Below the pieces are notes generated by a model. The model was not told where the DNA came from and did no database searches. It saw only the letters and a list, made by a program, of their open reading frames with translations. From Longimicrobium sp. (GTDB lineage: Bacteria; Gemmatimonadota; Gemmatimonadetes; Longimicrobiales; Longimicrobiaceae), in assembly GCA_036377595.1 (NCBI GenBank), contig DASUYB010000057.1, positions 22,800 through 86,799 of the forward strand: a DNA stretch of 64,000 nt, written 5' to 3'. The position numbers and the translations under genes were made by a program. Position 1 is the stretch's first letter. Each line of letters opens with the position of its first letter. Shown in pieces: positions 8,079-16,997 of this stretch.

Positions 8079-9113
8079 ATGGCGACGCAGGAAACGCAGG
8101 TCCTGGATGACCGCTCGCGCCTCGAGGACGCGCGGATGGCCTCGCTGATCGTGTACGTGCACGACCTCGACGAGTCGCGCGCGTTCTACGGCGACCTGCT
8201 GGGGCTGCGCCAGGTGGTCGACGAGGCCGCCGAGGCGGGCTCGGTCCGCTTCGACGCGGGGGTCACGGTGCTGGACCTGCGCCGCGCCGCCGACTACGGG
8301 ATCACCCTTGCGCCGCAGCGCGACGACTCGTCCGACACCGTGTTCCTGGTGGACGACGTGGAAGCCGTGAGCGCCGCCCTGGAGACGCGCGGGGTGACCT
8401 TCGCCCGCCGGAGGAGCTACGAGATCGGCAAGGTGATCGACTTCTACGACCCCAACGGGCACCGGCTGATGCTGTACGAGCCCTCGGAGAAGGCCATGCG
8501 CTCCACCAGCGCGCCCAAGATGCGCGCGGTCTGGCGCGCCGCGGGGCGGGGCTCGGCCGAGCTCATCGGCCCCCCCGCCGAGACGGTGCCGGTGGACGCC
8601 GCCGACCTCGAGGCGCGGGGGCTCGACGGCAAGCCGCTCATCTACTTCTTCGTGTTCGTGCAGGACATGGCCGGCGCCAACGCCTTCTTCGAGGACGCGC
8701 TGGGGTTCAGGGCGCTGGAGCGCACCCACTGCTGCAACCACGCCTGCGCCAGCGACATCAAGGGCGTGGTCAAGTACGACTGCGGCGGGGTCATGCTGTC
8801 GACCCACCACATGCACGGGCACGAGGCGGTGGTCGACGACTCCGGGAATCCTTACGGCGCCAAGGAGTTCCACCCCGAGCACGCCAAGGGGGTGGCGCCC
8901 GTCTTCCACGTGGGCGACCTGGGCGACGCGGTGTGGCGGCTGGCGCAGCGCGGCGTTTCCACCGCGCGCACCGTCACCTACTCGCAGGCCGGGGCCACCG
9001 CACGCGTGGAGGCGCCGTCGGGGCACCTGTTCTGGCTCTACGAGCCCTCCGACGAGGCCCGCGACGGCCCCGGCGGGCGCAAGCTGGAGGAGATCATGGG
9101 CGCGGAGCTCTGA
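8079..9113 (+). CDS. Two-domain VOC family protein
   Basis: This 344-residue protein contains two VOC modules. The first spans about residues 20-150 (SLIVYVHDLDESRAFYGDLL to GHRLMLYEPSEKA). The second spans about 185-335 (LIYFFVFVQDMAGANAFFED to GHLFWLYEPSDEA). In the second, CCNHACASDIKGVVKYDCGG is unusually Cys-rich and could bind a metal or ligand. ATG 8079 follows a strong AGGGAGGG. The gene heads a + strand run that continues with an O-methyltransferase, an FAD oxidase and a TauD-type dioxygenase, and it lies 300 bp after the heptamer repeat. It may be a ring-cleaving or oxygenating enzyme, or a binding protein giving self-resistance. The tandem-domain layout is shared with the genes at the left edge and at 17.2 kb. 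Confidence 0.82.
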   Translation: MATQETQVLDDRSRLEDARMASLIVYVHDLDESRAFYGDLLGLRQVVDEAAEAGSVRFDAGVTVLDLRRAADYGITLAPQRDDSSDTVFLVDDVEAVSAALETRGVTFARRRSYEIGKVIDFYDPNGHRLMLYEPSEKAMRSTSAPKMRAVWRAAGRGSAELIGPPAETVPVDAADLEARGLDGKPLIYFFVFVQDMAGANAFFEDALGFRALERTHCCNHACASDIKGVVKYDCGGVMLSTHHMHGHEAVVDDSGNPYGAKEFHPEHAKGVAPVFHVGDLGDAVWRLAQRGVSTARTVTYSQAGATARVEAPSGHLFWLYEPSDEARDGPGGRKLEEIMGAEL

Positions 9114-9261
9114 CGCCGGGTCACCGTCTTCCGCTCGTCGCCCGTCCGCTGCAGCTGGGGAGAGGGGGAGCGTGCGGCGCGGCGGGCGGGAGGCGGTGAT
9201 CCGCTCGGAACGTAAGACGCCGGTCCGGCAACACCCACGCGAAGGGAAAGGGGACCCGCCG

Positions 9262-10386
9262 ATGAACGCACCCGCCGCCGCCCCCGCAGCACCGCCCGCG
9301 CCCGCCGCCGGCGACGCCTCGTCCGCCGCGCGGCCGGGAGCGGCCCCGGCCCCGCGCGAGGGCCCGCCCGGACCGGGGGCGGGGCTCCCGCCCGAGCGCG
9401 CGCTGGTGCAGATGCTGATGGCCACGCGGGTGCAGCAGGCGATCTCGGTGGCCGCGGCGCTGGGCGTGGCCGACCTCCTGGCCCGGGGGCCGCGCCCCGT
9501 GGACGAGCTGGCCCGCGAGGCCGGGGCGGACCCCGGGGCGCTGGGGCGGCTCCTGCGCGCGCTGGCGGCCCACGGCGTGTTCACCGAGGCCGGGCCGGGG
9601 CGCTTCGCGCTGACCCCGCTGGCCGAGCTCCTGCGCGGCGACGCGCCCGGCTCGTTCCGCCCCGTGGCCCTGTGGTGCGGCAGCGTGGCGTACACGGTGT
9701 TCGGCGGGCTGGAGCACAGCGTCCGCACCGGCGAGCCCGCGTTCGACCACCTCTTCGGGATGGAGTTCTTCGACTACCTGGAGCGCAACCCCGAGACCGG
9801 GGCGCTCTTCGACGCCTTCATGGCGCGGCAGACCGCGGCGGTGGCCGCGGTCCTTCCCTCCGCCTACGACTTCGCGGACATCGGCACGCTGGTGGACGTG
9901 GGCGGCGGGCGGGGCGAGCTGCTCTCCGCCATCCTCCGCGCCCACCCGCACCTGCGCGGCATCCTCTTCGACCGCCCGCAGGTGGCCGAACGCGCCCGCG
10001 CGGCGCTGGAGGCGGCCGGGCTGGCCGGCCGCTGCGCGGTGGTGGACGGCGACCTGGCCGAAGCGGTTCCACCGGGCGGCGACGCGTACCTGATGAAGAG
10101 CATCGTGCACGCCGCCCCCGACGACGAGGCGGCCCGCTGGCTGGCCGGCTGCCGCCGCGCCATGGGCGCCGGCGGCCGGCTGCTGCTGGTCGAGTTCGTC
10201 CTCCCCGAGGGGAACGAGCCGCACCCGGGAAAGCTGATGGACGTGCTGATGCTGGTGGGAACGCACGGCGGGCGCGAGCGCACCGCGGCCGAGTTCGGCG
10301 CGCTCCTGGCGCGCGCGGGCTTCCGCCTGACCCGGATCGTTCCCACCGAGTCGTTCTACGCCGTCATCGAAGCCGTGCCCGCGTGA
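9262..10386 (+). CDS. SAM-dependent O-methyltransferase (plant-type/ASMT-like)
   Basis: This 374-residue enzyme has the layout of dimeric small-molecule O-methyltransferases. A low-complexity Ala/Pro N-terminus (about 45 residues) comes first. A winged-helix dimerisation domain follows (QAISVAAALGVADLLARG… LGRLLRALAAHGVF). The Rossmann methyltransferase domain comes last, with the SAM loop TLVDVGGGRGELLSAIL at about residues 210-226. The usual HDW(D/N)D active-site stretch reads VHAAPDDEA, keeping the His that acts as base in relatives. GGRERTAAEF near the C-terminus is typical. ATG 9262 is preceded by AAAGGGGA; the frame is open to a GTG at 9172. In antibiotic pathways these enzymes methylate phenols or other hydroxyls of polyketides. 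The gene runs into the next after 11 nt. Confidence 0.88.
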   Translation: MNAPAAAPAAPPAPAAGDASSAARPGAAPAPREGPPGPGAGLPPERALVQMLMATRVQQAISVAAALGVADLLARGPRPVDELAREAGADPGALGRLLRALAAHGVFTEAGPGRFALTPLAELLRGDAPGSFRPVALWCGSVAYTVFGGLEHSVRTGEPAFDHLFGMEFFDYLERNPETGALFDAFMARQTAAVAAVLPSAYDFADIGTLVDVGGGRGELLSAILRAHPHLRGILFDRPQVAERARAALEAAGLAGRCAVVDGDLAEAVPPGGDAYLMKSIVHAAPDDEAARWLAGCRRAMGAGGRLLLVEFVLPEGNEPHPGKLMDVLMLVGTHGGRERTAAEFGALLARAGFRLTRIVPTESFYAVIEAVPA

Positions 10387-10397
10387 GGGCGGGGGGC

Positions 10398-11798
10398 ATG
10401 GAGGCGGAGGTGGATGTGGCCCGCGCCCACGCGCCCGCCCCGGCGGCGGCCGGCGAGGCGGCGCTCCGCGCGCTGCGGGGCTCGCTGCGCGGCGACCTGC
10501 TGGTGCCGGGCGACCCCGGGTACGACGAGGCCCGGCGCGTTCACAACGCGCTGGTCGACCGCCGCCCGGCCCTGATCGTCCGCTGTGCCGCCGCCGGCGA
10601 CGTGCGCGCGGCCGTGCTCTTCGCGCGCGAGCGCGGATGGCACCCGGCGGTGCGCGGCGGCGGGCACTCGGTGGCCGGCCACTCGGTGTGCGACGGCGGG
10701 ATGGTGATCGACCTCTCGCCCATGCGGGGCGTGCGGGTGGACCCCGCGGCCCGCCTGGCGCGCGCCGAGGGCGGCGTCACCTGGGGCGAGCTGGACCGGC
10801 AGACCCAGGCGTTCGGGCTGGCCACGCCGGGGGGGATCGTTTCCACCACGGGCGTGGCCGGGCTCACCCTGGGCGGCGGGGTGGGATGGCTGGTGCGCAG
10901 GCACGGGCTCGCCTGCGACAACCTGGTGGCGGCCGAGGTGGTGACGGCCGGCGGCGAGATCCTCCGCGCCAGCGCCGACGAGCACCCGGAGCTCTTCTGG
11001 GCGCTCCGCGGCGGCGGGGGAAACTTCGGCGTGGTCACCGCCTTCACCTTCCGCCTCCACCCCGTGGGCACCGTGCTGGGCGGGATGGTGCTGTATCCGC
11101 GCGGCCGCGCCCGCGAGGTGCTGCGCTTCTACCGCGACTTCGCGCCCGGCGCGCCCGACGCGCTCACCACCTCGGCCGGGCTCCTCACCTCGCCCGAGGG
11201 CGTGCCCCTGGTGGCGCTGGTGGCGTGCTGGGCCGGCCCCCTTGCCGAGGGCGAGGCGGCGCTGCGGCCGCTGCGCACCTTCGCCCCGCCGCTGGCCGAC
11301 GGGATCGGGCCGCTCCCGTTCGCGCGGATGCAGCGGCTGATGGACGAGGCGTTTCCCCCGGGCCGGCGCAACTACTGGAAGTCGGACTTCCTGCGCGAGC
11401 TGCCCGACGCGGCCGTCGACGCGGTGGTGGAGCACGCCGCGCGCGCGCCCTCGCCGCACACGGCCGTGCTCCTGGAAAGCTACACCGGGGCGGCGGCCCG
11501 CGTGGCGCACGACGCCACCGCGTATCCGCACCGGGGGGCGCCGTACAACCTCCACCTCTTCGCGGCGTGGACCGACCCGGCGGGCGACGCCGGCAACGTC
11601 CGCTGGGCGCGCGAGGCGCGCGAGGCGCTCCGTCCGTTCTCCACCGGCGGCGTATACGTCAACTTCCTGGGTGACGAGGGGGAGGCGCGCGTGCGCGCCG
11701 CCTACGGCGCCAACCACGCGCGGCTCGCGCGGGCCAAGCGCGCGTACGACCCCCTCAACCTGTTCCGCCGCAACCAGAACGTCCGGCCGGAAGGATGA
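10398..11798 (+). CDS. FAD-linked oxidase of the BBE type (paralogue of 3727-5139)
   Basis: This 466-residue flavoprotein shares its whole architecture with the 3.7-kb gene: a PCMH-type FAD domain with GGGHSVAGHSVCDGGM, WALRGGGGNFGV, and a C-terminal NLFRRNQNV. The His in GGGHS is the expected FAD attachment site. The bicovalent Cys is missing (the loop reads STTGVAGLTLGGG), as in its paralogue. ATG 10398 follows a GGGGGG stretch; a GTG at 10383 overlapping the methyltransferase stop is an alternative. It is tightly spaced with the O-methyltransferase before it and the dioxygenase after it (21 nt), so these three probably form one transcript that tailors a small molecule. Two related oxidases in one locus suggest two successive oxidations or two substrates. 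Confidence 0.88.
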   Translation: MEAEVDVARAHAPAPAAAGEAALRALRGSLRGDLLVPGDPGYDEARRVHNALVDRRPALIVRCAAAGDVRAAVLFARERGWHPAVRGGGHSVAGHSVCDGGMVIDLSPMRGVRVDPAARLARAEGGVTWGELDRQTQAFGLATPGGIVSTTGVAGLTLGGGVGWLVRRHGLACDNLVAAEVVTAGGEILRASADEHPELFWALRGGGGNFGVVTAFTFRLHPVGTVLGGMVLYPRGRAREVLRFYRDFAPGAPDALTTSAGLLTSPEGVPLVALVACWAGPLAEGEAALRPLRTFAPPLADGIGPLPFARMQRLMDEAFPPGRRNYWKSDFLRELPDAAVDAVVEHAARAPSPHTAVLLESYTGAAARVAHDATAYPHRGAPYNLHLFAAWTDPAGDAGNVRWAREAREALRPFSTGGVYVNFLGDEGEARVRAAYGANHARLARAKRAYDPLNLFRRNQNVRPEG

Positions 11799-11819
11799 GG
11801 CCGGCAGAAAGGCAGGGCC

Positions 11820-12965
11820 ATGGGCTCGACCATCGACCCCGGGAGCCTGGCCGTGGCGGCGACGCACGTCGACGCCACCTGGGCGCCAGAGCGGCGGCGC
11901 GTCCGCCTGCACGCCTACTGGCTCCGGCTCCTGGCCGCGGGCCCCGACCGCTACGCCGGGGTGGCCGAACGCTGGACCGACGGAGCCAACTTCCACCCCG
12001 ACCCCGACGCGGCCGCCCGCGACGAGCGCATCGCCGCGGCCGAGGCGGCCGACGGCGGCCGGACGCTGCGGGTGCGGTGGGAAGACGGCGCGACGCACCT
12101 CTTCGCCGCAGAGGAGCTGTGGCACCGGGCCTTCGAGGCCGACCCCGCCGACCGGGTCGAGCCCGAGCCCTGGGACGCGCGCACCCACTTTCCGGCGTTC
12201 GACCACGCGCGGGTGATGGACGACGACGACGCCCTCTGCGAGTTCCTGCACTTCTTCCTGCGCCGCGGGCTGGCATTCCTGCACGGGGTGCCGCGCCGCG
12301 AGAAGGAGATCGAGCGGGTGGCCGCGCGCCTCTCCACCCTGCAGCGCAGCCACCTGGGCGACACCTTCACCCTCCTCTGGCGCGAGGAGTCGCGGCACCT
12401 GGGCGAGACCCCCGACGGGATCCCGCTGCACATCGACATGGTGTACAAGCAGATCCCGCCCGACCTGCAGATGCTGCACGTGCTCGAGGAGGCCGAGGAG
12501 GGGGGCGAGAACGTGTTCGTCGACGCCTTCCACCTGCTCTCGCGGATGGACCCCGAAGACGTGCGGCTCCTGCGCGAGGTTCCCGTCTGGTTCGTGGCCG
12601 AGAGCGAGACCGTGCACTTCCGCGGGCTGCACCCGATCGTGGTGTGCGACGCCCGCGGGCGCTTCCAGGGGATGTACTACAACGAGTACAAGATGGTCTT
12701 CCCCGTCGACGCGCCGGCCGGGCTCTACCACGCCTTCCTGCGCCTGAGGCGGCTGGCGGGCGACCCGGAGAGCGCGCAGGTGGTGCGGCTGCCGCGCGAC
12801 AGCATCGCCCTGTTCCACAACCTGCGCACGCTGCACGCGCGGCTGGCCTTCCGCGGCACGCGCCGCCACCTGGAGGGGTGCTACCTCTCCGAAGACGACC
12901 TGAAGAGCCGCTACCGCACGCTGGCCGCCCGCGCGGCCGCGCCCGCCGCGCCCGCCGCGCCGTGA
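11820..12965 (+). CDS. TauD/TfdA (gamma-butyrobetaine-hydroxylase-like) Fe(II)/2-oxoglutarate dioxygenase
   Basis: This 381-residue enzyme resembles the gamma-butyrobetaine/trimethyllysine hydroxylase branch. It has an N-terminal small domain (about residues 15-110, with VRWEDGATHLFAAEEL) followed by the double-stranded beta-helix. Iron ligands are readable as His204-x-Asp206 (PLHIDMVYK) and His339 (RTLHARLAFRG). Arg residues after the distal His would bind 2-oxoglutarate. The TauD-type ending GCYLSEDDL is present. It probably hydroxylates a carboxylate or amine substrate in the same pathway as the preceding methyltransferase and oxidase. The N-terminal zinc-binding Cys cluster of eukaryotic homologues is absent. 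The start has GAAAGGCAGGG upstream. The Ala/Pro tail (APAAPAAP) is probably unstructured. Confidence 0.85.
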   Translation: MGSTIDPGSLAVAATHVDATWAPERRRVRLHAYWLRLLAAGPDRYAGVAERWTDGANFHPDPDAAARDERIAAAEAADGGRTLRVRWEDGATHLFAAEELWHRAFEADPADRVEPEPWDARTHFPAFDHARVMDDDDALCEFLHFFLRRGLAFLHGVPRREKEIERVAARLSTLQRSHLGDTFTLLWREESRHLGETPDGIPLHIDMVYKQIPPDLQMLHVLEEAEEGGENVFVDAFHLLSRMDPEDVRLLREVPVWFVAESETVHFRGLHPIVVCDARGRFQGMYYNEYKMVFPVDAPAGLYHAFLRLRRLAGDPESAQVVRLPRDSIALFHNLRTLHARLAFRGTRRHLEGCYLSEDDLKSRYRTLAARAAAPAAPAAP

Positions 12966-13152
12966 CGGCGCGGCGCTGCCCTGCTCCGCCGCGGAGTGGC
13001 CCGCCGTCGAGACTGACCGCCGCCCGGCGGGCCGCCTGGAAGCACCACCGCCTGCGCCGCGACCGCCGGGCGCATCATCCACCGCCCCGCCGCGCGGCGC
13101 CTGGAGCGATGCGCGGCGGCGTGGGAGACACCGGGAAGGGGAAAGGACGACC

Positions 13153-13764
13153 ATGAGCTCGATCGCCACGCCGGCCGCCGCGTCCGCGCGGCACCCGGCG
13201 GAGACCGCCACCGGGCTCGTGGCCCGGCTCAACACGCGCGGGCACCGGCGCGCCCTGTGGGGGTTCGCGGCCATCGTGCTGGCGCACTGGGCCGAGCACC
13301 TGTTGCAGGCCTGGCAGATCTGGGGGATGGGGATGCCGCGCCCGCACGCGATGGGCGCGCTGGGGATGGTGTGGCCGTGGCTGGTGCACTCGGAGTGGCT
13401 GCACTACGGCTACGCGGTGGTGATGCTGATCGGCCTGTTCCTGCTGCGCCCGGGGATGGCGGGGCGCGCGCGCAGCTGGTGGACCGTGGCGCTGGCCATC
13501 CAGTTCTGGCACCACGTCGAGCACGCGCTGCTGCTGGTCCAGGCGCAGAGCGGCTGGCACCTGGCGGGGCGCCCCGTCCCCACCAGCATCGTCCAGCTCT
13601 GGCTCCCGCGGGTGGAGCTGCACCTGTTCTACAACGCCATCGTCTTCGTGCCGATGGTGATCGCCATGGTCCACCATCTCCGCCCCTCGCCCGCCGAGGC
13701 CGCGGGGATGCGGTGCACCTGCGCGATGCGGGGCGCCTTCCGGCCGTCTCCGCGGTTCACGTAG
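13153..13764 (+). CDS. Histidine-rich polytopic membrane protein of unknown function
   Basis: This 203-residue protein has about four or five predicted transmembrane stretches (IVLAHWAEHLLQAW, YAVVMLIGLFLL, TVALAIQFWHHVEH, FYNAIVFVPMVIAMV). Histidines and tryptophans repeat inside or next to the helices: HWAEH, HSEWLHYGY, FWHHVEH, ELHLFYN and VHHL. This pattern suggests metal or haem binding, or a membrane-embedded oxidase/hydroxylase-like site. I cannot match it to a named family. A strong GGGAAGGGGAAAGG lies before the ATG. The C-terminal about 25 residues are basic and cytoplasm-like. It lies between the dioxygenase and a small monooxygenase-like gene, and could be a membrane-bound redox tailoring or resistance protein. 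Confidence 0.65.
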   Translation: MSSIATPAAASARHPAETATGLVARLNTRGHRRALWGFAAIVLAHWAEHLLQAWQIWGMGMPRPHAMGALGMVWPWLVHSEWLHYGYAVVMLIGLFLLRPGMAGRARSWWTVALAIQFWHHVEHALLLVQAQSGWHLAGRPVPTSIVQLWLPRVELHLFYNAIVFVPMVIAMVHHLRPSPAEAAGMRCTCAMRGAFRPSPRFT

Positions 13765-13933
13765 CTGTCGCAGCCGCCCCGGCGGTGACGCTGCCCACCA
13801 CGGCGGGAGTGGCGCGCGCCGTGAGGTCCGGGATGGCCGCGCAAAGGCGCGAGGGTTACGTTCCGGGGGCGCCGGTACGCTCCCGGAAACGCGGGCGCGG
13901 CGCCCGGCGCACCCCTTTGCAAGGAGGTGCTTC

Positions 13934-14254
13934 GTGGGCCTGTCCGTGATCGCCGTGTACCGGCCCAGGGAGGGGCGCGAGGACGAGCTGCTGGACGTCA
14001 TGCGCGACCATCTTCCCGTGCTCCGCCAGGAGGGTCTCGCCAGCGGCGCGGAGCCGGTGGTGCTGCGCACCGGCGACGGCACCCTGATCGAGGTGTTCGA
14101 GTGGGCCTCGGAGGACGCCGTGCGGCACGCGCACGAGAACGCGCGCGTGCAGGAGCTGTGGAACCGCTTTGCCGCCGTCTCCGACAACGTTCCCCTGGCC
14201 GAGGTCCCCGCGGCCCGCGAGCGCTTCGCCACCGTGGAGCGCGTGGAGCTCTGA
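13934..14254 (+). CDS. Small ABM-like (antibiotic biosynthesis monooxygenase fold) protein
   Basis: This 106-residue protein has the layout of a single dimeric alpha/beta-barrel domain: LSVIAVYRPREGREDELLDV at the N-terminus, then a central IEVFEWASEDAVRHAHEN. ABM-fold proteins include cofactor-free quinone-forming monooxygenases and haem-degrading enzymes, and many members have no known activity. The start is a GTG 7 nt after a near-perfect AAGGAGGTG ribosome-binding site, so initiation should be strong despite the GTG. It is followed 33 nt later by a perfect-stem terminator hairpin, so it may end the upstream transcript or be expressed alone. Role in the locus: oxidative tailoring or stress response; unproven. 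Confidence 0.7.
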   Translation: MGLSVIAVYRPREGREDELLDVMRDHLPVLRQEGLASGAEPVVLRTGDGTLIEVFEWASEDAVRHAHENARVQELWNRFAAVSDNVPLAEVPAARERFATVERVEL

Positions 14255-14286
14255 GCGGGGCGGGACCGCCACCGCGCCCGGCGCAG

Positions 14287-14314
14287 GGCCCTTCCCCGCC
14301 GACGGGGAAGGGCC
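14287..14314 (+). terminator. Intrinsic terminator hairpin
   Basis: Stem GGCCCTTCCCC pairs perfectly with GGGGAAGGGCC across a 6-nt loop (GCCGAC), followed by TTCGTTCT. It lies 33 nt after the stop of the ABM-like gene and in front of the duplicated VOC genes. Confidence 0.7.
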
Positions 14315-14539
14315 TTCGTTCTCCCTGGCTCCGCCCGGCGGCGAACGTCCGTCGCCCCTGCCCCGGCCACCTTCCCGCGGCCCCTCCCCGGCGCCCCTCC
14401 GAACACGAGCAACCTGAGAGAAGGCACGCCTCGCACCCCTGCCTAGACTATATCGCGGCTGCCCACTACCGCGAGTGCCCCGTCCGGAGCCGCGCATCCG
14501 CGCCGGTCCCAGGCCGTGCCAAGGCAAGGAGGAAATGCG

Positions 14540-15649
14540 ATGCTCACCAAGCCCGTTGCCATTTGCGTGAACCGAGGGGGACAGAGTCTCGACACCGCCA
14601 AGATGGTGGCCGACGCGGTCGGCTGGCCCGTCATCGGGGCCGACCCACGAGACATCCTTCTGGTCGACGCAGGAAACGCCATCATCGGTCTCGGCTTCCA
14701 GGTCGTCACCTCGTTCACGACCGCGGCCGCCTCGGACCCGGCCGTGGATCCGGCACTGGATCCGTCGATCTCCGGCGACTGCGCCGGCGATCCCGCGTTC
14801 GCCGTGGCCAGCACCACCGAACCCACCATCGCCTCGTCGTTCGAGTTCGCCACCGGATCGATCGACGACGCCGCCGAGAAGCCCGCGCGCCACCTCCAGC
14901 TGTCCGCCGCCACGCTCACGCGCAACAAGCGCGGCGACAACGGGACGCAGCGCCTGCACTGGACCGACGTGAACGGCAACCTCTTCACCTTCGCGCAGTT
15001 CGACGACGCGGGGCTGCAGGGGAAGCGCGGCGCCTACTACCGCAAGCTCCTGGAGCGGCGCGGCTTCGAGCTGGGCAAGCGCACCCGCTTCGACAACACC
15101 CTGCCGCTGGTGGGGGTGACCCTGCTGGTGTCGGACCTGGAGCGCTCGCGCGCCTGGTACGAAGGGAAGCTCGGGCTGAAGGTGATCGACGCCGACCGCG
15201 ACGACGTGAGCCTCGACGCGGGGAACATCATCCTGCGTCTGCGTCCCGAGTCGTCGACCGGGCTGGTGCGCAGGTACCGGATGACCATGGCGCTGCGCGA
15301 CCAGTTCAGCTTCTACACCCCCGACATCCGGGCCGAGGCCGCCAACCTCGCGAAGGGCGGGGTGATCTTCCCGCGCGGCATCGAGTGGAGCACCTCGGGC
15401 GGCGCGCTGGCCAAGATGCCGGACCCCGACGGCTACGGCCTGTGGCTCTGGCAGCCGCAGCCGACCTACATCACCGGGATGCCCATCGACTACACGTCGG
15501 TGGTCAGCCGGATCCTGCACGAGCAGGGGCTGCCACTCCCCGAGCAGGGCTACAGCGGGCCGTACAGGCTGGAGCAGGTGGCCCAGCCGACCCTGAGCGC
15601 GCCGCCGCCGTCGGGCACGCCGACCACGCCGCCCACCACCAAGGGCTGA
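14540..15649 (+). CDS. VOC-domain protein, upstream copy of a tandem pair
   Basis: This is a 369-residue protein. The C-terminal half is a clear VOC module (about residues 195-330): GVTLLVSDLERSRAWYEGKL, then DDVSLDAGNIILRLRP, then GALAKMPDPDGYGLWLWQPQ. The N-terminal half (MLTKPVAICVNRGGQSLDTA… HWTDVNGNLFTFAQF) looks like a second, diverged VOC module interrupted by a low-complexity linker rich in Ser, Thr, Ala and Asp. ATG 14540 sits 7 nt after AAGGAGGA. Compared with its paralogue at 15921 it has about 11 extra residues in the linker (around residues 60-75). The close (…PPPSGTPTTPPTTKG) is Pro/Thr-rich. It could be a ligand-sequestering resistance protein or an oxygenase; the duplication suggests selection for dosage or divergent ligands. 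Confidence 0.75.
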   Translation: MLTKPVAICVNRGGQSLDTAKMVADAVGWPVIGADPRDILLVDAGNAIIGLGFQVVTSFTTAAASDPAVDPALDPSISGDCAGDPAFAVASTTEPTIASSFEFATGSIDDAAEKPARHLQLSAATLTRNKRGDNGTQRLHWTDVNGNLFTFAQFDDAGLQGKRGAYYRKLLERRGFELGKRTRFDNTLPLVGVTLLVSDLERSRAWYEGKLGLKVIDADRDDVSLDAGNIILRLRPESSTGLVRRYRMTMALRDQFSFYTPDIRAEAANLAKGGVIFPRGIEWSTSGGALAKMPDPDGYGLWLWQPQPTYITGMPIDYTSVVSRILHEQGLPLPEQGYSGPYRLEQVAQPTLSAPPPSGTPTTPPTTKG

Positions 15650-15920
15650 GGCGTGCGCGGAAGCGGGGTCCCGAAGACCGAGGGGGCCCCGCATCCCGGC
15701 GATCGCCGCTGCACCCCTCCGGCGGCGAACGCCCGTCTCCCTGCCCCGGCCACCTGCCGCGGCGCTCGCCGGCACCCCTCCAGACACGAGCAACTTGAGA
15801 GAAGGCACGCCTGCCGCCCCTGCCTAGACTGTACCGCGGCTGCCCACTACCGCGAGCGTGCCCCGTCCGGAGCCGCGTCCCCGCCGGTCCCGGGCCGTGC
15901 CAAGGCAAGGAGGAAATGCG

Positions 15921-16997
15921 ATGCTCACCAAGCCCGTTGCCATTTGCGTGAACCGAGGGGGACAGAGTCTCGACACCGCGAAGATGGTGGCCGAGGCGGT
16001 CGGCTGGCCCGTCATCGGGGTCGATCCCCGCGACCTGCTGCTGGTCGACGCGGGGAACGCCATCGTCGGCCTCGGTTTCCAGATCGTGTCGGCACTCATC
16101 ATCTCCGACCCGTCCATCTCCGGGAGCTGCGGTGGCGACCCCGCGTTCGCCACCGCCAGCACCGGGGAACCCACCCTCGCCTCGTCGCTCGAGTTCGCCT
16201 CGGTGTCGATCGACGCCGATGCCGAGAAGGCCGCGCGCCACCTGGAGCTTTCCACCGCCGTCGTCACGCGCAACAAGCGGGCGGGCACCGGTGCGCAGCG
16301 CCTGCACTGGACCGACGTGAACGGAAACCTCTTCACCTTCGCGCAGTTCGACGCCGAAGGGCTGAAGGGGAAGCGCGGCGGCTACTACGCGAAGCTCCTG
16401 GAACGGCGCGGCTTCGAGTTGGGCAAGCGCAACCGGTTCGACAACACCCAGCCGCTGGTGGGCGTAACCCTGCTGGTGTCGGACCTGGACCGTTCGCGCA
16501 GCTTCTACGAGGGGCAGCTGGGGCTGAAGGTGGTGGATGCCGACAACGACGACGTGAGCCTCGACGCGGGGAACATCATCATGCGGCTGCGCCCCGAGAC
16601 CTCCACCGGCATGGTGCGCAGGTATCAGCAGAGCCAGTCGCTGCGCGACCAGTTCAGCTTCTACACCCCCGACATCCGGGCCGAGGCCGCCAACCTCGTC
16701 AGCCAGGGGGTCGGGTTCCCGCGCGGGATCGAGTGGACCGTCTCGGGCGGCGCCCTGGCCAAGATGCCGGACCCCGACGGCTACAACCTGTGGCTCTGGC
16801 AGCCGCAGCCCCGCTTCGTGGAGGGGATGCCGATCGACTACACGCCGGTGACCAGCCGGATCCTGAAGGAGCACGGCCTGCCGCTTCCCCGGGAAGCGTA
16901 CACCGGGCCGTACGTGCAGGAGGCCCTGGGACTGCTCTCCACCATTCCGCCGCCGCCGTCCGGCACGCCGACCACGCCGCCCACCACCAAGGGCTGA
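15921..16997 (+). CDS. VOC-domain protein, downstream copy of the tandem pair
   Basis: This is a 358-residue paralogue of the preceding gene, with the same leader, start (MLTKPVAICVNRGG) and Pro/Thr-rich ending. The VOC module includes GVTLLVSDLDRSRSFYEGQL, DDVSLDAGNIIMRLRP and GALAKMPDPDGYNLWLWQPQ. Candidate metal or ligand positions match its twin. The first coding bases are nearly identical, and divergence is strongest in the linker (about residues 50-115) and the last 50 residues. The ribosome-binding site AAGGAGGA is preserved. The pair most likely arose by unequal crossing-over and is now diverging. Function is inferred only from the fold. Confidence 0.75.
   Translation: MLTKPVAICVNRGGQSLDTAKMVAEAVGWPVIGVDPRDLLLVDAGNAIVGLGFQIVSALIISDPSISGSCGGDPAFATASTGEPTLASSLEFASVSIDADAEKAARHLELSTAVVTRNKRAGTGAQRLHWTDVNGNLFTFAQFDAEGLKGKRGGYYAKLLERRGFELGKRNRFDNTQPLVGVTLLVSDLDRSRSFYEGQLGLKVVDADNDDVSLDAGNIIMRLRPETSTGMVRRYQQSQSLRDQFSFYTPDIRAEAANLVSQGVGFPRGIEWTVSGGALAKMPDPDGYNLWLWQPQPRFVEGMPIDYTPVTSRILKEHGLPLPREAYTGPYVQEALGLLSTIPPPPSGTPTTPPTTKG

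Larger units (their letters stand above)
14341..16997 (+). repeat. Direct tandem duplication of about 1.38 kb
   Basis: The segment from about 14341 to 15649 recurs from about 15724 to 16997. Both the about 200-bp leader (GAACG…GAGAAGGCACGCCT…CTGCCTAGACT…CAAGGCAAGGAGGAAATGCG) and the following gene are duplicated, with an offset of about 1381-1383 bp. Leader and first codons are almost identical, while the central part of the coding sequence has diverged. The shared leader means both copies carry the same putative promoter and ribosome-binding site. Confidence 0.9.

Noticed and set aside
14390..14460. A sigma-70 promoter (TTGAGA … TAGACT) in the duplicated leader.
   Set aside because: The spacing of about 24 nt is too long, so the boxes were not called even though they occur in both copies.
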